Positions 38,991 to 51,800 of a stretch of 64,000 nucleotides of DNA are shown here, piece after piece; position 1 is the stretch's first letter, and each line of letters starts with the position of its first letter. The DNA comes from Bursaphelenchus xylophilus. Lineage: Eukaryota; Nematoda; Chromadorea; Rhabditida; Aphelenchoididae. The notes below the pieces were generated by a model. That model was not told the DNA's origin, made no database searches, and saw only the letters and a list, made by a program, of their open reading frames with translations. A program made the position numbers and the translations under genes. The stretch spans positions 15,037,618 to 15,101,617 of the forward strand of contig CAJFCV020000001.1 in NCBI GenBank assembly GCA_904066235.2, read 5' to 3'.

Positions 38991-41900
38991 GCCCACACTG
39001 GGCGAAACACTCTGATATTATACTAGGCACCGGTTTTAAAAAAAGGTCAATTAGTGATGACGGAGTGAATTGACAAGACATACACCATTCGAAAGGTAAT
39101 GGCATGAGATTTTAGCACGGCAAGTTTCAGCTTTTTTGGAATCAAATTACGCCCACACTGGGCGAAACACTCTGATATTATACTAGGCACCGGTTTTAAA
39201 AAAAGGTCAATTAGTGATGACGGAGTGAATTGACAAGACATATACCATTCGAAAGGTAATGGCATGAGATTTTAGCACGGCAAGTTTCAGCTTTTTTGGA
39301 ATCAAATTACGCCCACACTGGGCGAAACACTCTGATATTATACTAGGCACCGGTTTTAAAAAAAGGTCAATTAGTGATGACGGAGTGAATTGACAAGACA
39401 TACACCATTCGAAAGGTAATGGCATGAGATTTTAGCACGGCAAGTTTCAGCTTTTTTGGAATCAAATTACGCCCACACTGGGCGAAACACTCTGATATTA
39501 TACTAGGCACCGGTTTTAAAAAAAGGTCAATTAGTGATGACGGAGTGAATTGACAAGACATACACCATTCGAAAGGTAATGGCATGAGATTTTAGCACGG
39601 CAAGTTTCAGCTTTTTTGGAATCAAATTACGCCCACACTGGGCGAAACACTCTGATATTATACTAGGCACCGGTTTTAAAAAAGGTCAATTAGTGATGAC
39701 GGAGTGAATTGACAAGACATATACCATTCGAAAGGTAATGGCATGAGATTTTAGCACGGCAAGTTTCAGCATTTTTGGAATCAAATTACGCCCACACTGG
39801 GCGAAACACTCTGATATTATACTAGGCACCGGTTTTAAAAAAAGGTCAATTAGTGATGACGGAGTGAATTGACAAGACATACACCATTCGAAAGGTAATG
39901 GCATGAGATTTTAGCACGGCAAGTTTCAGCTTTTTTGGAATCAAATTACGCCCACACTGGGCGAAACACTCTGATATTATACTAGGCACCGGTTTTAAAA
40001 AAAGGTCAATTAGTGATGACGGAGTGAATTGACAAGACATATACCATTCGAAAGGTAACCTCATAAGATTTTAGCACGGCAAGTTTCAGCTTTTTTGGAA
40101 TCAAATTACGCCCACACTGGGCGAAACACTCTGATATTATACTAGGCACCGGTTTTAAAAAAAGGTCAATTAGTGATGACGGAGTGAATTGACAAGACAT
40201 ATACCATTCGAAAGGTAACCTCATAAGATTTTAGCACGGCAAGTTTCAGCTTTTTTGGAATCAAATTACGCCCACACTGGGCGAAACACTCTGATATTAT
40301 ACTAGGCACCGGTTTTAAAAAAAGGTCAATTAGTGATGACGGAGTGAATTGACAAGACATATACCATTCGAAAGGTAACCGCATGAGATTTTAGCACGGC
40401 AAGTTTCAGCTTTTTTGGAATCAAATTACGCCCACACTGGGCGAAACACTCTGATATTATACTAGGCACCGGTTTTAAAAAAAGGTCAATTAGTGATGAC
40501 GGAGTGAATTGACAAGACATACACCATTCGAAAGGTAATGGCATAAGATTTTAGCACGGCAAGTTTCAGCTTTTTTGGAATCAAATTACGCCCACACTGG
40601 GCGAAACACTCTGATATTATACTAGGCACCGGTTTTAAAAAAAGGTCAATTAGTGATGACGGAGTGAATTGACAAGACATATACCATTCGAAAGGTAATG
40701 GCATGAGATTTTAGCACGGCAAGTTTCAGCTTTTTTGGAATCAAATTACGCCCACACTGGGCGAAACACTCTGATATTATACTAGGCACCGGTTTTAAAA
40801 AAAGGTCAATTAGTGATGACGGAGTGAATTGACAAGACATACACCATTCGAAAGGTAATGGCATGAGATTTTAGCACGGCAAGTTTCAGCTTTTTTGGAA
40901 TCAAATTACGCCCACACTGGGCGAAACACTCTGATATTATACTAGGCACCGGTTTTAAAAAAAGGTCAATTAGTGATGACGGAGTGAATTGACAAGACAT
41001 ATACCATTCGAAAGGTAACCTCATAAGATTTTAGCACGGCAAGTTTCAGCTTTTTTGGAATCAAATTACGCCCACACTGGGCGAAACACTCTGATATTAT
41101 ACTAGGCACCGGTTTTAAAAAAAGGTCAATTAGTGATGACGGAGTGAATTGACAAGACATATACCATTCGAAAGGTAATGGCATGAGATTTTAGCACGGC
41201 AAGTTTCAGCTTTTTTGGAATCAAATTACGCCCACACTGGGCGAAACACTCTGATATTATACTAGGCACCGGTTTTAAAAAAAGGTCAATTAGTGATGAC
41301 GGAGTGAATTGACAAGACATATACCATTCGAAAGGTAATGGCATGAGATTTTAGCACGGCAAGTTTCAGCTTTTTTGGAATCAAATTACGCCCACACTGG
41401 GCGAAACACTCTGATATTATACTAGGCACCGGTTTTAAAAAAAGGTCAATTAGTGATGACGGAGTGAATTGACAAGACATATACCATTCGAAAGGTAATG
41501 GCATGAGATTTTAGCACGGCAAGTTTCAGCTTTTTTGGAATCAAATTACGCCCACACTGGGCGAAACACTCTGATATTATACTAGGCACCGGTTTTAAAA
41601 AAAGGTCAATTAGTGATGACGGAGTGAATTGACAAGACATACACCATTCGAAAGGTAATGGCATGAGATTTTAGCACGGCAAGTTTCAGCTTTTTTGGAA
41701 TCAAATTACGCCCACACTGGGCGAAACACTCTGATATTATACTAGGCACCGGTTTTAAAAAAGGTCAATTAGTGATGACGGAGTGAATTGACAAGACATA
41801 CACCATTCGAAAGGTAATGGCATGAGATTTTAGCACGGCAAGTTTCAGCTTTTTTGGAATCAAATTACGCCCACACTGGGCGAAACACTCTGATATTATA

Positions 41901-44900
41901 CTAGGCACCGGTTTTAAAAAAAGGTCAATTAGTGATGACGGAGTGAATTGACAAGACATATACCATTCGAAAGGTAACCTCATGAGATTTTAGCACGGCA
42001 AGTTTCAGCTTTTTTGGAATCAAATTACGCCCACACTGGGCGAAACACTCTGATATTATACTAGGCACCGGTTTTAAAAAAAGGTCAATTAGTGATGACG
42101 GAGTGAATTGACAAGACATATACCATTCGAAAGGTAATGGCATGAGATTTTAGCACGGCAAGTTTCAGCTTTTTTGGAATCAAATTACGCCCACACTGGG
42201 CGAAACACTCTGATATTATACTAGGCACCGGTTTTAAAAAAAGGTCAATTAGTGATGACGGAGTGAATTGACAAGACATACACCATTCGAAAGGTAATGG
42301 CATGAGATTTTAGCACGGCAAGTTTCAGCTTTTTTGGAATCAAATTACGCCCACACTGGGCGAAACACTCTGATATTATACTAGGCACCGGTTTTAAAAA
42401 AAGGTCAATTAGTGATGACGGAGTGAATTGACAAGACATATACCATTCGAAAGGTAACCGCATAAGATTTTAGCACGGCAAGTTTCAGCTTTTTTGGAAT
42501 CAAATTACGCCCACACTGGGCGAAACACTCTGATATTATACTAGGCACCGGTTTTAAAAAAAGGTCAATTAGTGATGACGGAGTGAATTGACAAGACATA
42601 TACCATTCGAAAGGTAACCTCATAAGATTTTAGCACGGCAAGTTTCAGCTTTTTTGGAATCAAATTACGCCCACACTGGGCGAAACACTCTGATATTATA
42701 CTAGGCACCGGTTTTAAAAAAAGGTCAATTAGTGATGACGGAGTGAATTGACAAGACATATACCATTCGAAAGGTAATGGCATGAGATTTTAGCACGGCA
42801 AGTTTCAGCTTTTTTGGAATCAAATTACGCCCACACTGGGCGAAACACTCTGATATTATACTAGGCACCGGTTTTAAAAAAAGGTCAATTAGTGATGACG
42901 GAGTGAATTGACAAGACATATACCATTCGAAAGGTAATGGCATGAGATTTTAGCACGGCAAGTTTCAGCTTTTTTGGAATCAAATTACGCCCACACTGGG
43001 CGAAACACTCTGATATTATACTAGGCACCGGTTTTAAAAAAAGGTCAATTAGTGATGACGGAGTGAATTGACAAGACATACACCATTCGAAAGGTAATGG
43101 CATGAGATTTTAGCACGGCAAGTTTCAGCTTTTTTGGAATCAAATTACGCCCACACTGGGCGAAACACTCTGATATTATACTAGGCACGGGTTTTAAAAA
43201 AAGGTCAATTAGTGATGACGGAGTGAATTGACAAGACATATACCATTCGAAAGGTAATGGCATGAGATTTTAGCACGGCAAGTTTCAGCTTTTTTGGAAT
43301 CAAATTACGCCCACACTGGGCGAAACACTCTGATATTATACTAGGCACCGGTTTTAAAAAAAGGTCAATTAGTGATGACGGAGTGAAGACGGAGTGAATT
43401 GACAAGACATATACCATTCGAAAGGTAATGGCATGAGATTTTAGCACGGCAAGTTTCAGCTTTTTTGGAATCAAATTACGCCCACACTGGGCGAAACACT
43501 CTGATATTATACTAGGCACCGGTTTTAAAAAAAGGTCAATTAGTGATGACGGAGTGAATTGACAAGACATACACCATTCGAAAGGTAATGGCATGAGATT
43601 TTAGCACGGCAAGTTTCAGCTTTTTTGGAATCAAATTACGCCCACACTGGGCGAAACACTCTGATATTATACTAGGCACCGGTTTTAAAAAAAGGTCAAT
43701 TAGTGATGACGGAGTGAATTGACAAGACATACACCATTCGAAAGGTAATGGCATGAGATTTTAGCACGGCAAGTTTCAGCTTTTTTGGAATCAAATTACG
43801 CCCACACTGGGCGAAACACTCTGATATTATACTAGGCACCGGTTTTTAAAAAAGGTCAATTAGTGATGACGGAGTGAATTGACAAGACATACACCATTCG
43901 AAAGGTAATGGCATGAGATTTTAGCACGGCAAGTTTCAGCTTTTTTGGAATCAAATTACGCCCACACTGGGCGAAACACTCTGATATTATACTAGGCACC
44001 GGTTTTAAAAAAAGGTCAATTAGTGATGACGGAGTGAATTGACAAGACATATACCATTCGAAAGGTAACCTCATAAGATTTTAGCACGGCAAGTTTCAGC
44101 TTTTTTGGAATCAAATTACGCCCACACTGGGCGAAACACTCTGATATTATACTAGGCACCGGTTTTAAAAAAAGGTCAATTAGTGATGACGGAGTGAATT
44201 GACAAGACATATACCATTCGAAAGGTAACCTCATAAGATTTTAGCACGGCAAGTTTCAGCTTTTTTGGAATCAAATTACGCCCACACTGGGCGAAACACT
44301 CTGATATTATACTAGGCACCGGTTTTAAAAAAAGGTCAATTAGTGATGACGGAGTGAATTGACAAGACATATACCATTCGAAAGGTAATGGCATGAGATT
44401 TTAGCACGGCAAGTTTCAGCTTTTTTGGAATCAAATTACGCCCACACTGGGCGAAACACTCTGATATTATACTAGGCACCGGTTTTAAAAAAAGGTCAAT
44501 TAGTGATGACGGAGTGAATTGACAAGACATACACCATTCGAAAGGTAATGGCATGAGATTTTAGCACGGCAAGTTTCAGCTTTTTTGGAATCAAATTACG
44601 CCCACACTGGGCGAAACACTCTGATATTATACTAGGCACCGGTTTTAAAAAAGGTCAATTAGTGATGACGGAGTGAATTGACAAGACATACACCATTCGA
44701 AAGGTAATGGCATGAGATTTTAGCACGGCAAGTTTCAGCTTTTTTGGAATCAAATTACGCCCACACTGGGCGAAACACTCTGATATTATACTAGGCACCG
44801 GTTTTAAAAAAAGGTCAATTAGTGATGACGGAGTGAATTGACAAGACATACACCATTCGAAAGGTAATGGCATGAGATTTTAGCACGGCAAGTTTCAGCT

Positions 44901-45330
44901 TTTTTGGAATCAAATTACGCCCACACTGGGCGAAACACTCTGATATTATACTAGGCACCGGTTTTTAAAAAAGGTCAATTAGTGATGACGGAGTGAATTG
45001 ACAAGACATACACCATTCGAAAGGTAATGGCATGAGATTTTAGCACGGCAAGTTTCAGCTTTTTTGGAATCAAATTACGCCCACACTGGGCGAAACACTC
45101 TGATATTATACTAGGCACCGGTTTTAAAAAAAGGTCAATTAGTGATGACGGAGTGAATTGACAAGACATACACCATTCGAAAGGTAATGGCATGAGATTT
45201 TAGCACGGCAAGTTTCAGCTTTTTTGGAATCAAATTACGCCCACACTGGGCGAAACACTCTGATATTATACTAGGCACCGGTTTTAAAAAAAGGTCAATT
45301 AGTGATGACGGAGTGAATTGACAAGACATA
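38990..45330 (+). repeat. homogeneous A-type domain up to the gap
   Basis: Sequence quality and homogeneity return abruptly after the degenerate island. Units are mostly A, with either C72 or T72, and few B units (near 40051, 40211, 41011, 42611, 44051, 44211). Mosaic haplotypes occur near 40379, 40545, 41978 and 42457. One 171-bp unit sits at 43377 and one CACGGG unit at 43188. This composition is closer to the inverted arm beyond the gap than to the left half of the window. Confidence 0.78.
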
Positions 45331-45830
45331 NNNNNNNNNNNNNNNNNNNNNNNNNNNNNNNNNNNNNNNNNNNNNNNNNNNNNNNNNNNNNNNNNNNNNN
45401 NNNNNNNNNNNNNNNNNNNNNNNNNNNNNNNNNNNNNNNNNNNNNNNNNNNNNNNNNNNNNNNNNNNNNNNNNNNNNNNNNNNNNNNNNNNNNNNNNNNN
45501 NNNNNNNNNNNNNNNNNNNNNNNNNNNNNNNNNNNNNNNNNNNNNNNNNNNNNNNNNNNNNNNNNNNNNNNNNNNNNNNNNNNNNNNNNNNNNNNNNNNN
45601 NNNNNNNNNNNNNNNNNNNNNNNNNNNNNNNNNNNNNNNNNNNNNNNNNNNNNNNNNNNNNNNNNNNNNNNNNNNNNNNNNNNNNNNNNNNNNNNNNNNN
45701 NNNNNNNNNNNNNNNNNNNNNNNNNNNNNNNNNNNNNNNNNNNNNNNNNNNNNNNNNNNNNNNNNNNNNNNNNNNNNNNNNNNNNNNNNNNNNNNNNNNN
45801 NNNNNNNNNNNNNNNNNNNNNNNNNNNNNN
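45331..45830. other. assembly gap of 500 N
   Basis: Exactly 500 unresolved bases. The round number suggests a scaffolding placeholder rather than a measured distance, so true spacing is unknown. The left flank stops at unit position 71 of a forward monomer, and the right flank starts at unit position 31 of a reverse monomer. Monomer orientation switches across it, so the gap hides either a real inversion breakpoint or a wrongly oriented join. Confidence 0.99.
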
Positions 45831-48800
45831 TTTTTAAAACCGGTGCCTAGTATAATATCAGAGTGTTTCGCCCAGTGTGGGCGTAATTTGATTCCAAAAA
45901 AGCTGAAACTTGCCGTGCTAAAATCTCATGCCATTACCTTTCGAATGGTGTATGTCTTGTCAATTCACTCCGTCATCACTAATTGACCTTTTTTTAAAAC
46001 CGGTGCCTAGTATAATATCAGAGTGTTTCGCCCAGTGTGGGCGTAATTTGATTCCAAAAAAGCTGAAACTTGCCGTGCTAAAATCTCATGCCATTACCTT
46101 TCGAATGGTATATGTCTTGTCAATTCACTCCGTCATCACTAATTGACCTTTTTTTAAAACCGGTGCCTAGTATAATATCAGAGTGTTTCGCCCAGTGTGG
46201 GCGTAATTTGATTCCAAAAAAGCTGAAACTTGCCGTGCTAAAATCTCATGCCATTACCTTTCGAATGGTGTATGTCTTGTCAATTCACTCCGTCATCACT
46301 AATTGACCTTTTTTTAAAACCGGTGCCTAGTATAATATCAGAGTGTTTCGCCCAGTGTGGGCGTAATTTGATTCCAAAAAAGCTGAAACTTGCCGTGCTA
46401 AAATCTCATGCCATTACCTTTCGAATGGTGTATGTCTTGTCAATTCACTCCGTCATCACTAATTGACCTTTTTTTAAAACCGGTGCCTAGTATAATATCA
46501 GAGTGTTTCGCCCAGTGTGGGCGTAATTTGATTCCAAAAAAGCTGAAACTTGCCGTGCTAAAATCTCATGCCATTACCTTTCGAATGGTGTATGTCTTGT
46601 CAATTCACTCCGTCATCACTAATTGACCTTTTTTAAAACCGGTGCCTAGTATAATATCAGAGTGTTTCGCCCAGTGTGGGCGTAATTTGATTCCAAAAAA
46701 GCTGAAACTTGCCGTGCTAAAATCTCATGCCATTACCTTTCGAATGGTGTATGTCTTGTCAATTCACTCCGTCATCACTAATTGACCTTTTTTTAAAACC
46801 GGTGCCTAGTATAATATCAGAGTGTTTCGCCCAGTGTGGGCGTAATTTGATTCCAAAAAAGCTGAAACTTGCCGTGCTAAAATCTCATGCCATTACCTTT
46901 CGAATGGTGTATGTCTTGTCAATTCACTCCGTCATCACTAATTGACCTTTTTTTAAAACCGGTGCCTAGTATAATATCAGAGTGTTTCGCCCAGTGTGGG
47001 CGTAATTTGATTCCAAAAAAGCTGAAACTTGCCGTGCTAAAATCTCATGCCATTACCTTTCGAATGGTATATGTCTTGTCAATTCACTCCGTCATCACTA
47101 ATTGACCTTTTTTTAAAACCGGTGCCTAGTATAATATCAGAGTGTTTCGCCCAGTGTGGGCGTAATTTGATTCCAAAAAAGCTGAAACTTGCCGTGCTAA
47201 AATCTCATGCCATTACCTTTCGAATGGTGTATGTCTTGTCAATTCACTCCGTCATCACTAATTGACCTTTTTTTAAAACCGGTGCCTAGTATAATATCAG
47301 AGTGTTTCGCCCAGTGTGGGCGTAATTTGATTCCAAAAAAGCTGAAACTTGCCGTGCTAAAATCTCATGCCATTACCTTTCGAATGGTGTATGTCTTGTC
47401 AATTCACTCCGTCATCACTAATTGACCTTTTTTTAAAACCGGTGCCTAGTATAATATCAGAGTGTTTCGCCCAGTGTGGGCGTAATTTGATTCCAAAAAA
47501 GCTGAAACTTGCCGTGCTAAAATCTCATGCCATTACCTTTCGAATGGTGTATGTCTTGTCAATTCACTCCGTCATCACTAATTGACCTTTTTTTAAAACC
47601 GGTGCCTAGTATAATATCAGAGTGTTTCGCCCAGTGTGGGCGTAATTTGATTCCAAAAAAGCTGAAACTTGCCGTGCTAAAATCTCATGCCATTACCTTT
47701 CGAATGGTGTATGTCTTGTCAATTCACTCCGTCATCACTAATTGACCTTTTTTTAAAACCGGTGCCTAGTATAATATCAGAGTGTTTCGCCCAGTGTGGG
47801 CGTAATTTGATTCCAAAAAAGCTGAAACTTGCCGTGCTAAAATCTCATGCCATTACCTTTCGAATGGTATATGTCTTGTCAATTCACTCCGTCATCACTA
47901 ATTGACCTTTTTTTAAAACCGGTGCCTAGTATAATATCAGAGTGTTTCGCCCAGTGTGGGCGTAATTTGATTCCAAAAAAGCTGAAACTTGCCGTGCTAA
48001 AATCTCATGCCATTACCTTTCGAATGGTGTATGTCTTGTCAATTCACTCCGTCATCACTAATTGACCTTTTTTTAAAACCGGTGCCTAGTATAATATCAG
48101 AGTGTTTCGCCCAGTGTGGGCGTAATTTGATTCCAAAAAAGCTGAAACTTGCCGTGCTAAAATCTCATGCCATTACCTTTCGAATGGTGTATGTCTTGTC
48201 AATTCACTCCGTCATCACTAATTGACCTTTTTTTAAAACCGGTGCCTAGTATAATATCAGAGTGTTTCGCCCAGTGTGGGCGTAATTTGATTCCAAAAAA
48301 GCTGAAACTTGCCGTGCTAAAATCTCATGCCATTACCTTTCGAATGGTGTATGTCTTGTCAATTCACTCCGTCATCACTAATTGACCTTTTTTTAAAACC
48401 GGTGCCTAGTATAATATCAGAGTGTTTCGCCCAGTGTGGGCGTAATTTGATTCCAAAAAAGCTGAAACTTGCCGTGCTAAAATCTCATGCCATTACCTTT
48501 CGAATGGTATATGTCTTGTCAATTCACTCCGTCATCACTAATTGACCTTTTTTTAAAACCGGTGCCTAGTATAATATCAGAGTGTTTCGCCCAGTGTGGG
48601 CGTAATTTGATTCCAAAAAAGCTGAAACTTGCCGTGCTAAAATCTCATGCCATTACCTTTCGAATGGTGTATGTCTTGTCAATTCACTCCGTCATCACTA
48701 ATTGACCTTTTTTAAAACCGGTGCCTAGTATAATATCAGAGTGTTTCGCCCAGTGTGGGCGTAATTTGATTCCAAAAAAGCTGAAACTTGCCGTGCTAAA

Positions 48801-51800
48801 ATCTCATGCCATTACCTTTCGAATGGTGTATGTCTTGTCAATTCACTCCGTCATCACTAATTGACCTTTTTTTAAAACCGGTGCCTAGTATAATATCAGA
48901 GTGTTTCGCCCAGTGTGGGCGTAATTTGATTCCAAAAAAGCTGAAACTTGCCGTGCTAAAATCTCATGCCATTACCTTTCGAATGGTGTATGTCTTGTCA
49001 ATTCACTCCGTCATCACTAATTGACCTTTTTTTAAAACCGGTGCCTAGTATAATATCAGAGTGTTTCGCCCAGTGTGGGCGTAATTTGATTCCAAAAAAG
49101 CTGAAACTTGCCGTGCTAAAATCTCATGCCATTACCTTTCGAATGGTGTATGTCTTGTCAATTCACTCCGTCATCACTAATTGACCTTTTTTTAAAACCG
49201 GTGCCTAGTATAATATCAGAGTGTTTCGCCCAGTGTGGGCGTAATTTGATTCCAAAAAAGCTGAAACTTGCCGTGCTAAAATCTCATGCCATTACCTTTC
49301 GAATGGTGTATGTCTTGTCAATTCACTCCGTCATCACTAATTGACCTTTTTTAAAACCGGTGCCTAGTATAATATCAGAGTGTTTCGCCCAGTGTGGGCG
49401 TAATTTGATTCCAAAAAAGCTGAAACTTGCCGTGCTAAAATCTCATGCCATTACCTTTCGAATGGTGTATGTCTTGTCAATTCACTCCGTCATCACTAAT
49501 TGACCTTTTTTTAAAACCGGTGCCTAGTATAATATCAGAGTGTTTCGCCCAGTGTGGGCGTAATTTGATTCCAAAAAAGCTGAAACTTGCCGTGCTAAAA
49601 TCTCATGCCATTACCTTTCGAATGGTGTATGTCTTGTCAATTCACTCCGTCATCACTAATTGACCTTTTTTAAAACCGGTGCCTAGTATAATATCAGAGT
49701 GTTTCGCCCAGTGTGGGCGTAATTTGATTCCAAAAAAGCTGAAACTTGCCGTGCTAAAATCTCATGCCATTACCTTTCGAATGGTGTATGTCTTGTCAAT
49801 TCACTCCGTCATCACTAATTGACCTTTTTTTAAAACCGGTGCCTAGTATAATATCAGAGTGTTTCGCCCAGTGTGGGCGTAATTTGATTCCAAAAAAGCT
49901 GAAACTTGCCGTGCTAAAATCTTATGCGATTACCTTTCGAATGGTATATGTCTTGTCAATTCACTCCGTCATCACTAATTGACCTTTTTTTAAAACCGGT
50001 GCCTAGTATAATATCAGAGTGTTTCGCCCAGTGTGGGCGTAATTTGATTCCAAAAAAGCTGAAACTTGCCGTGCTAAAATCTCATGCCATTACCTTTCGA
50101 ATGGTGTATGTCTTGTCAATTCACTCCGTCATCACTAATTGACCTTTTTTTAAAACCGGTGCCTAGTATAATATCAGAGTGTTTCGCCCAGTGTGGGCGT
50201 AATTTGATTCCAAAAAAGCTGAAACTTGCCGTGCTAAAATCTCATGCCATTACCTTTCGAATGGTGTATGTCTTGTCAATTCACTCCGTCATCACTAATT
50301 GACCTTTTTTTAAAACCGGTGCCTAGTATAATATCAGAGTGTTTCGCCCAGTGTGGGCGTAATTTGATTCCAAAAAAGCTGAAACTTGCCGTGCTAAAAT
50401 CTCATGCCATTACCTTTCGAATGGTGTATGTCTTGTCAATTCACTCCGTCATCACTAATTGACCTTTTTTTAAAACCGGTGCCTAGTATAATATCAGAGT
50501 GTTTCGCCCAGTGTGGGCGTAATTTGATTCCAAAAAAGCTGAAACTTGCCGTGCTAAAATCTCATGCCATTACCTTTCGAATGGTATATGTCTTGTCAAT
50601 TCACTCCGTCATCACTAATTGACCTTTTTTTAAAACCGGTGCCTAGTATAATATCAGAGTGTTTCGCCCAGTGTGGGCGTAATTTGATTCCAAAAAAGCT
50701 GAAACTTGCCGTGCTAAAATCTCATGCCATTACCTTTCGAATGGTGTATGTCTTGTCAATTCACTCCGTCATCACTAATTGACCTTTTTTTAAAACCGGT
50801 GCCTAGTATAATATCAGAGTGTTTCGCCCAGTGTGGGCGTAATTTGATTCCAAAAAAGCTGAAACTTGCCGTGCTAAAATCTCATGCCATTACCTTTCGA
50901 ATGGTGTATGTCTTGTCAATTCACTCCGTCATCACTAATTGACCTTTTTTTAAAACCGGTGCCTAGTATAATATCAGAGTGTTTCGCCCAGTGTGGGCGT
51001 AATTTGATTCCAAAAAAGCTGAAACTTGCCGTGCTAAAATCTCATGCCATTACCTTTCGAATGGTATATGTCTTGTCAATTCACTCCGTCATCACTAATT
51101 GACCTTTTTTTAAAACCGGTGCCTAGTATAATATCAGAGTGTTTCGCCCAGTGTGGGCGTAATTTGATTCCAAAAAAGCTGAAACTTGCCGTGCTAAAAT
51201 CTCATGCCATTACCTTTCGAATGGTGTATGTCTTGTCAATTCACTCCGTCATCACTAATTGACCTTTTTTTAAAACCGGTGCCTAGTATAATATCAGAGT
51301 GTTTCGCCCAGTGTGGGCGTAATTTGATTCCAAAAAAGCTGAAACTTGCCGTGCTAAAATCTCATGCCATTACCTTTCGAATGGTATATGTCTTGTCAAT
51401 TCACTCCGTCATCACTAATTGACCTTTTTTTAAAACCGGTGCCTAGTATAATATCAGAGTGTTTCGCCCAGTGTGGGCGTAATTTGATTCCAAAAAAGCT
51501 GAAACTTGCCGTGCTAAAATCTCATGCCATTACCTTTCGAATGGTGTATGTCTTGTCAATTCACTCCGTCATCACTAATTGACCTTTTTTTAAAACCGGT
51601 GCCTAGTATAATATCAGAGTGTTTCGCCCAGTGTGGGCGTAATTTGATTCCAAAAAAGCTGAAACTTGCCGTGCTAAAATCTTATGCGGTTACCTTTCGA
51701 ATGGTATATGTCTTGTCAATTCACTCCGTCATCACTAATTGACCTTTTTTTAAAACCGGTGCCTAGTATAATATCAGAGTGTTTCGCCCAGTGTGGGCGT

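Larger units (their letters stand above)
1..45330 (+). repeat. 160-bp satellite array, forward arm
   Basis: Head-to-tail copies of a 160-bp monomer fill this interval, about 283 units with no unrelated sequence between them. Each unit starts with CTGATATTAT and ends with GCGAAACACT. Most units differ from their neighbours at only a few diagnostic sites, and lengths of 158-159 bp come mainly from loss of A residues in the run at unit positions 27-33. Composition is 64 G+C per 160 bases in the first unit. The strand sign is a convention that gives monomer direction; no transcription is implied. Outright tandem periodicity is seen directly; function (heterochromatin or chromosome structure) is inference from the class of element. 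Confidence 0.99.

Noticed and set aside
1..45330. CRISPR array
   Set aside because: The full 160-bp unit repeats with no unique spacers, and the unit is far longer than a CRISPR repeat.
45318..45986. Open frame running through the N gap
   Set aside because: Most of its length is unresolved bases; the readable part is the same satellite translation.
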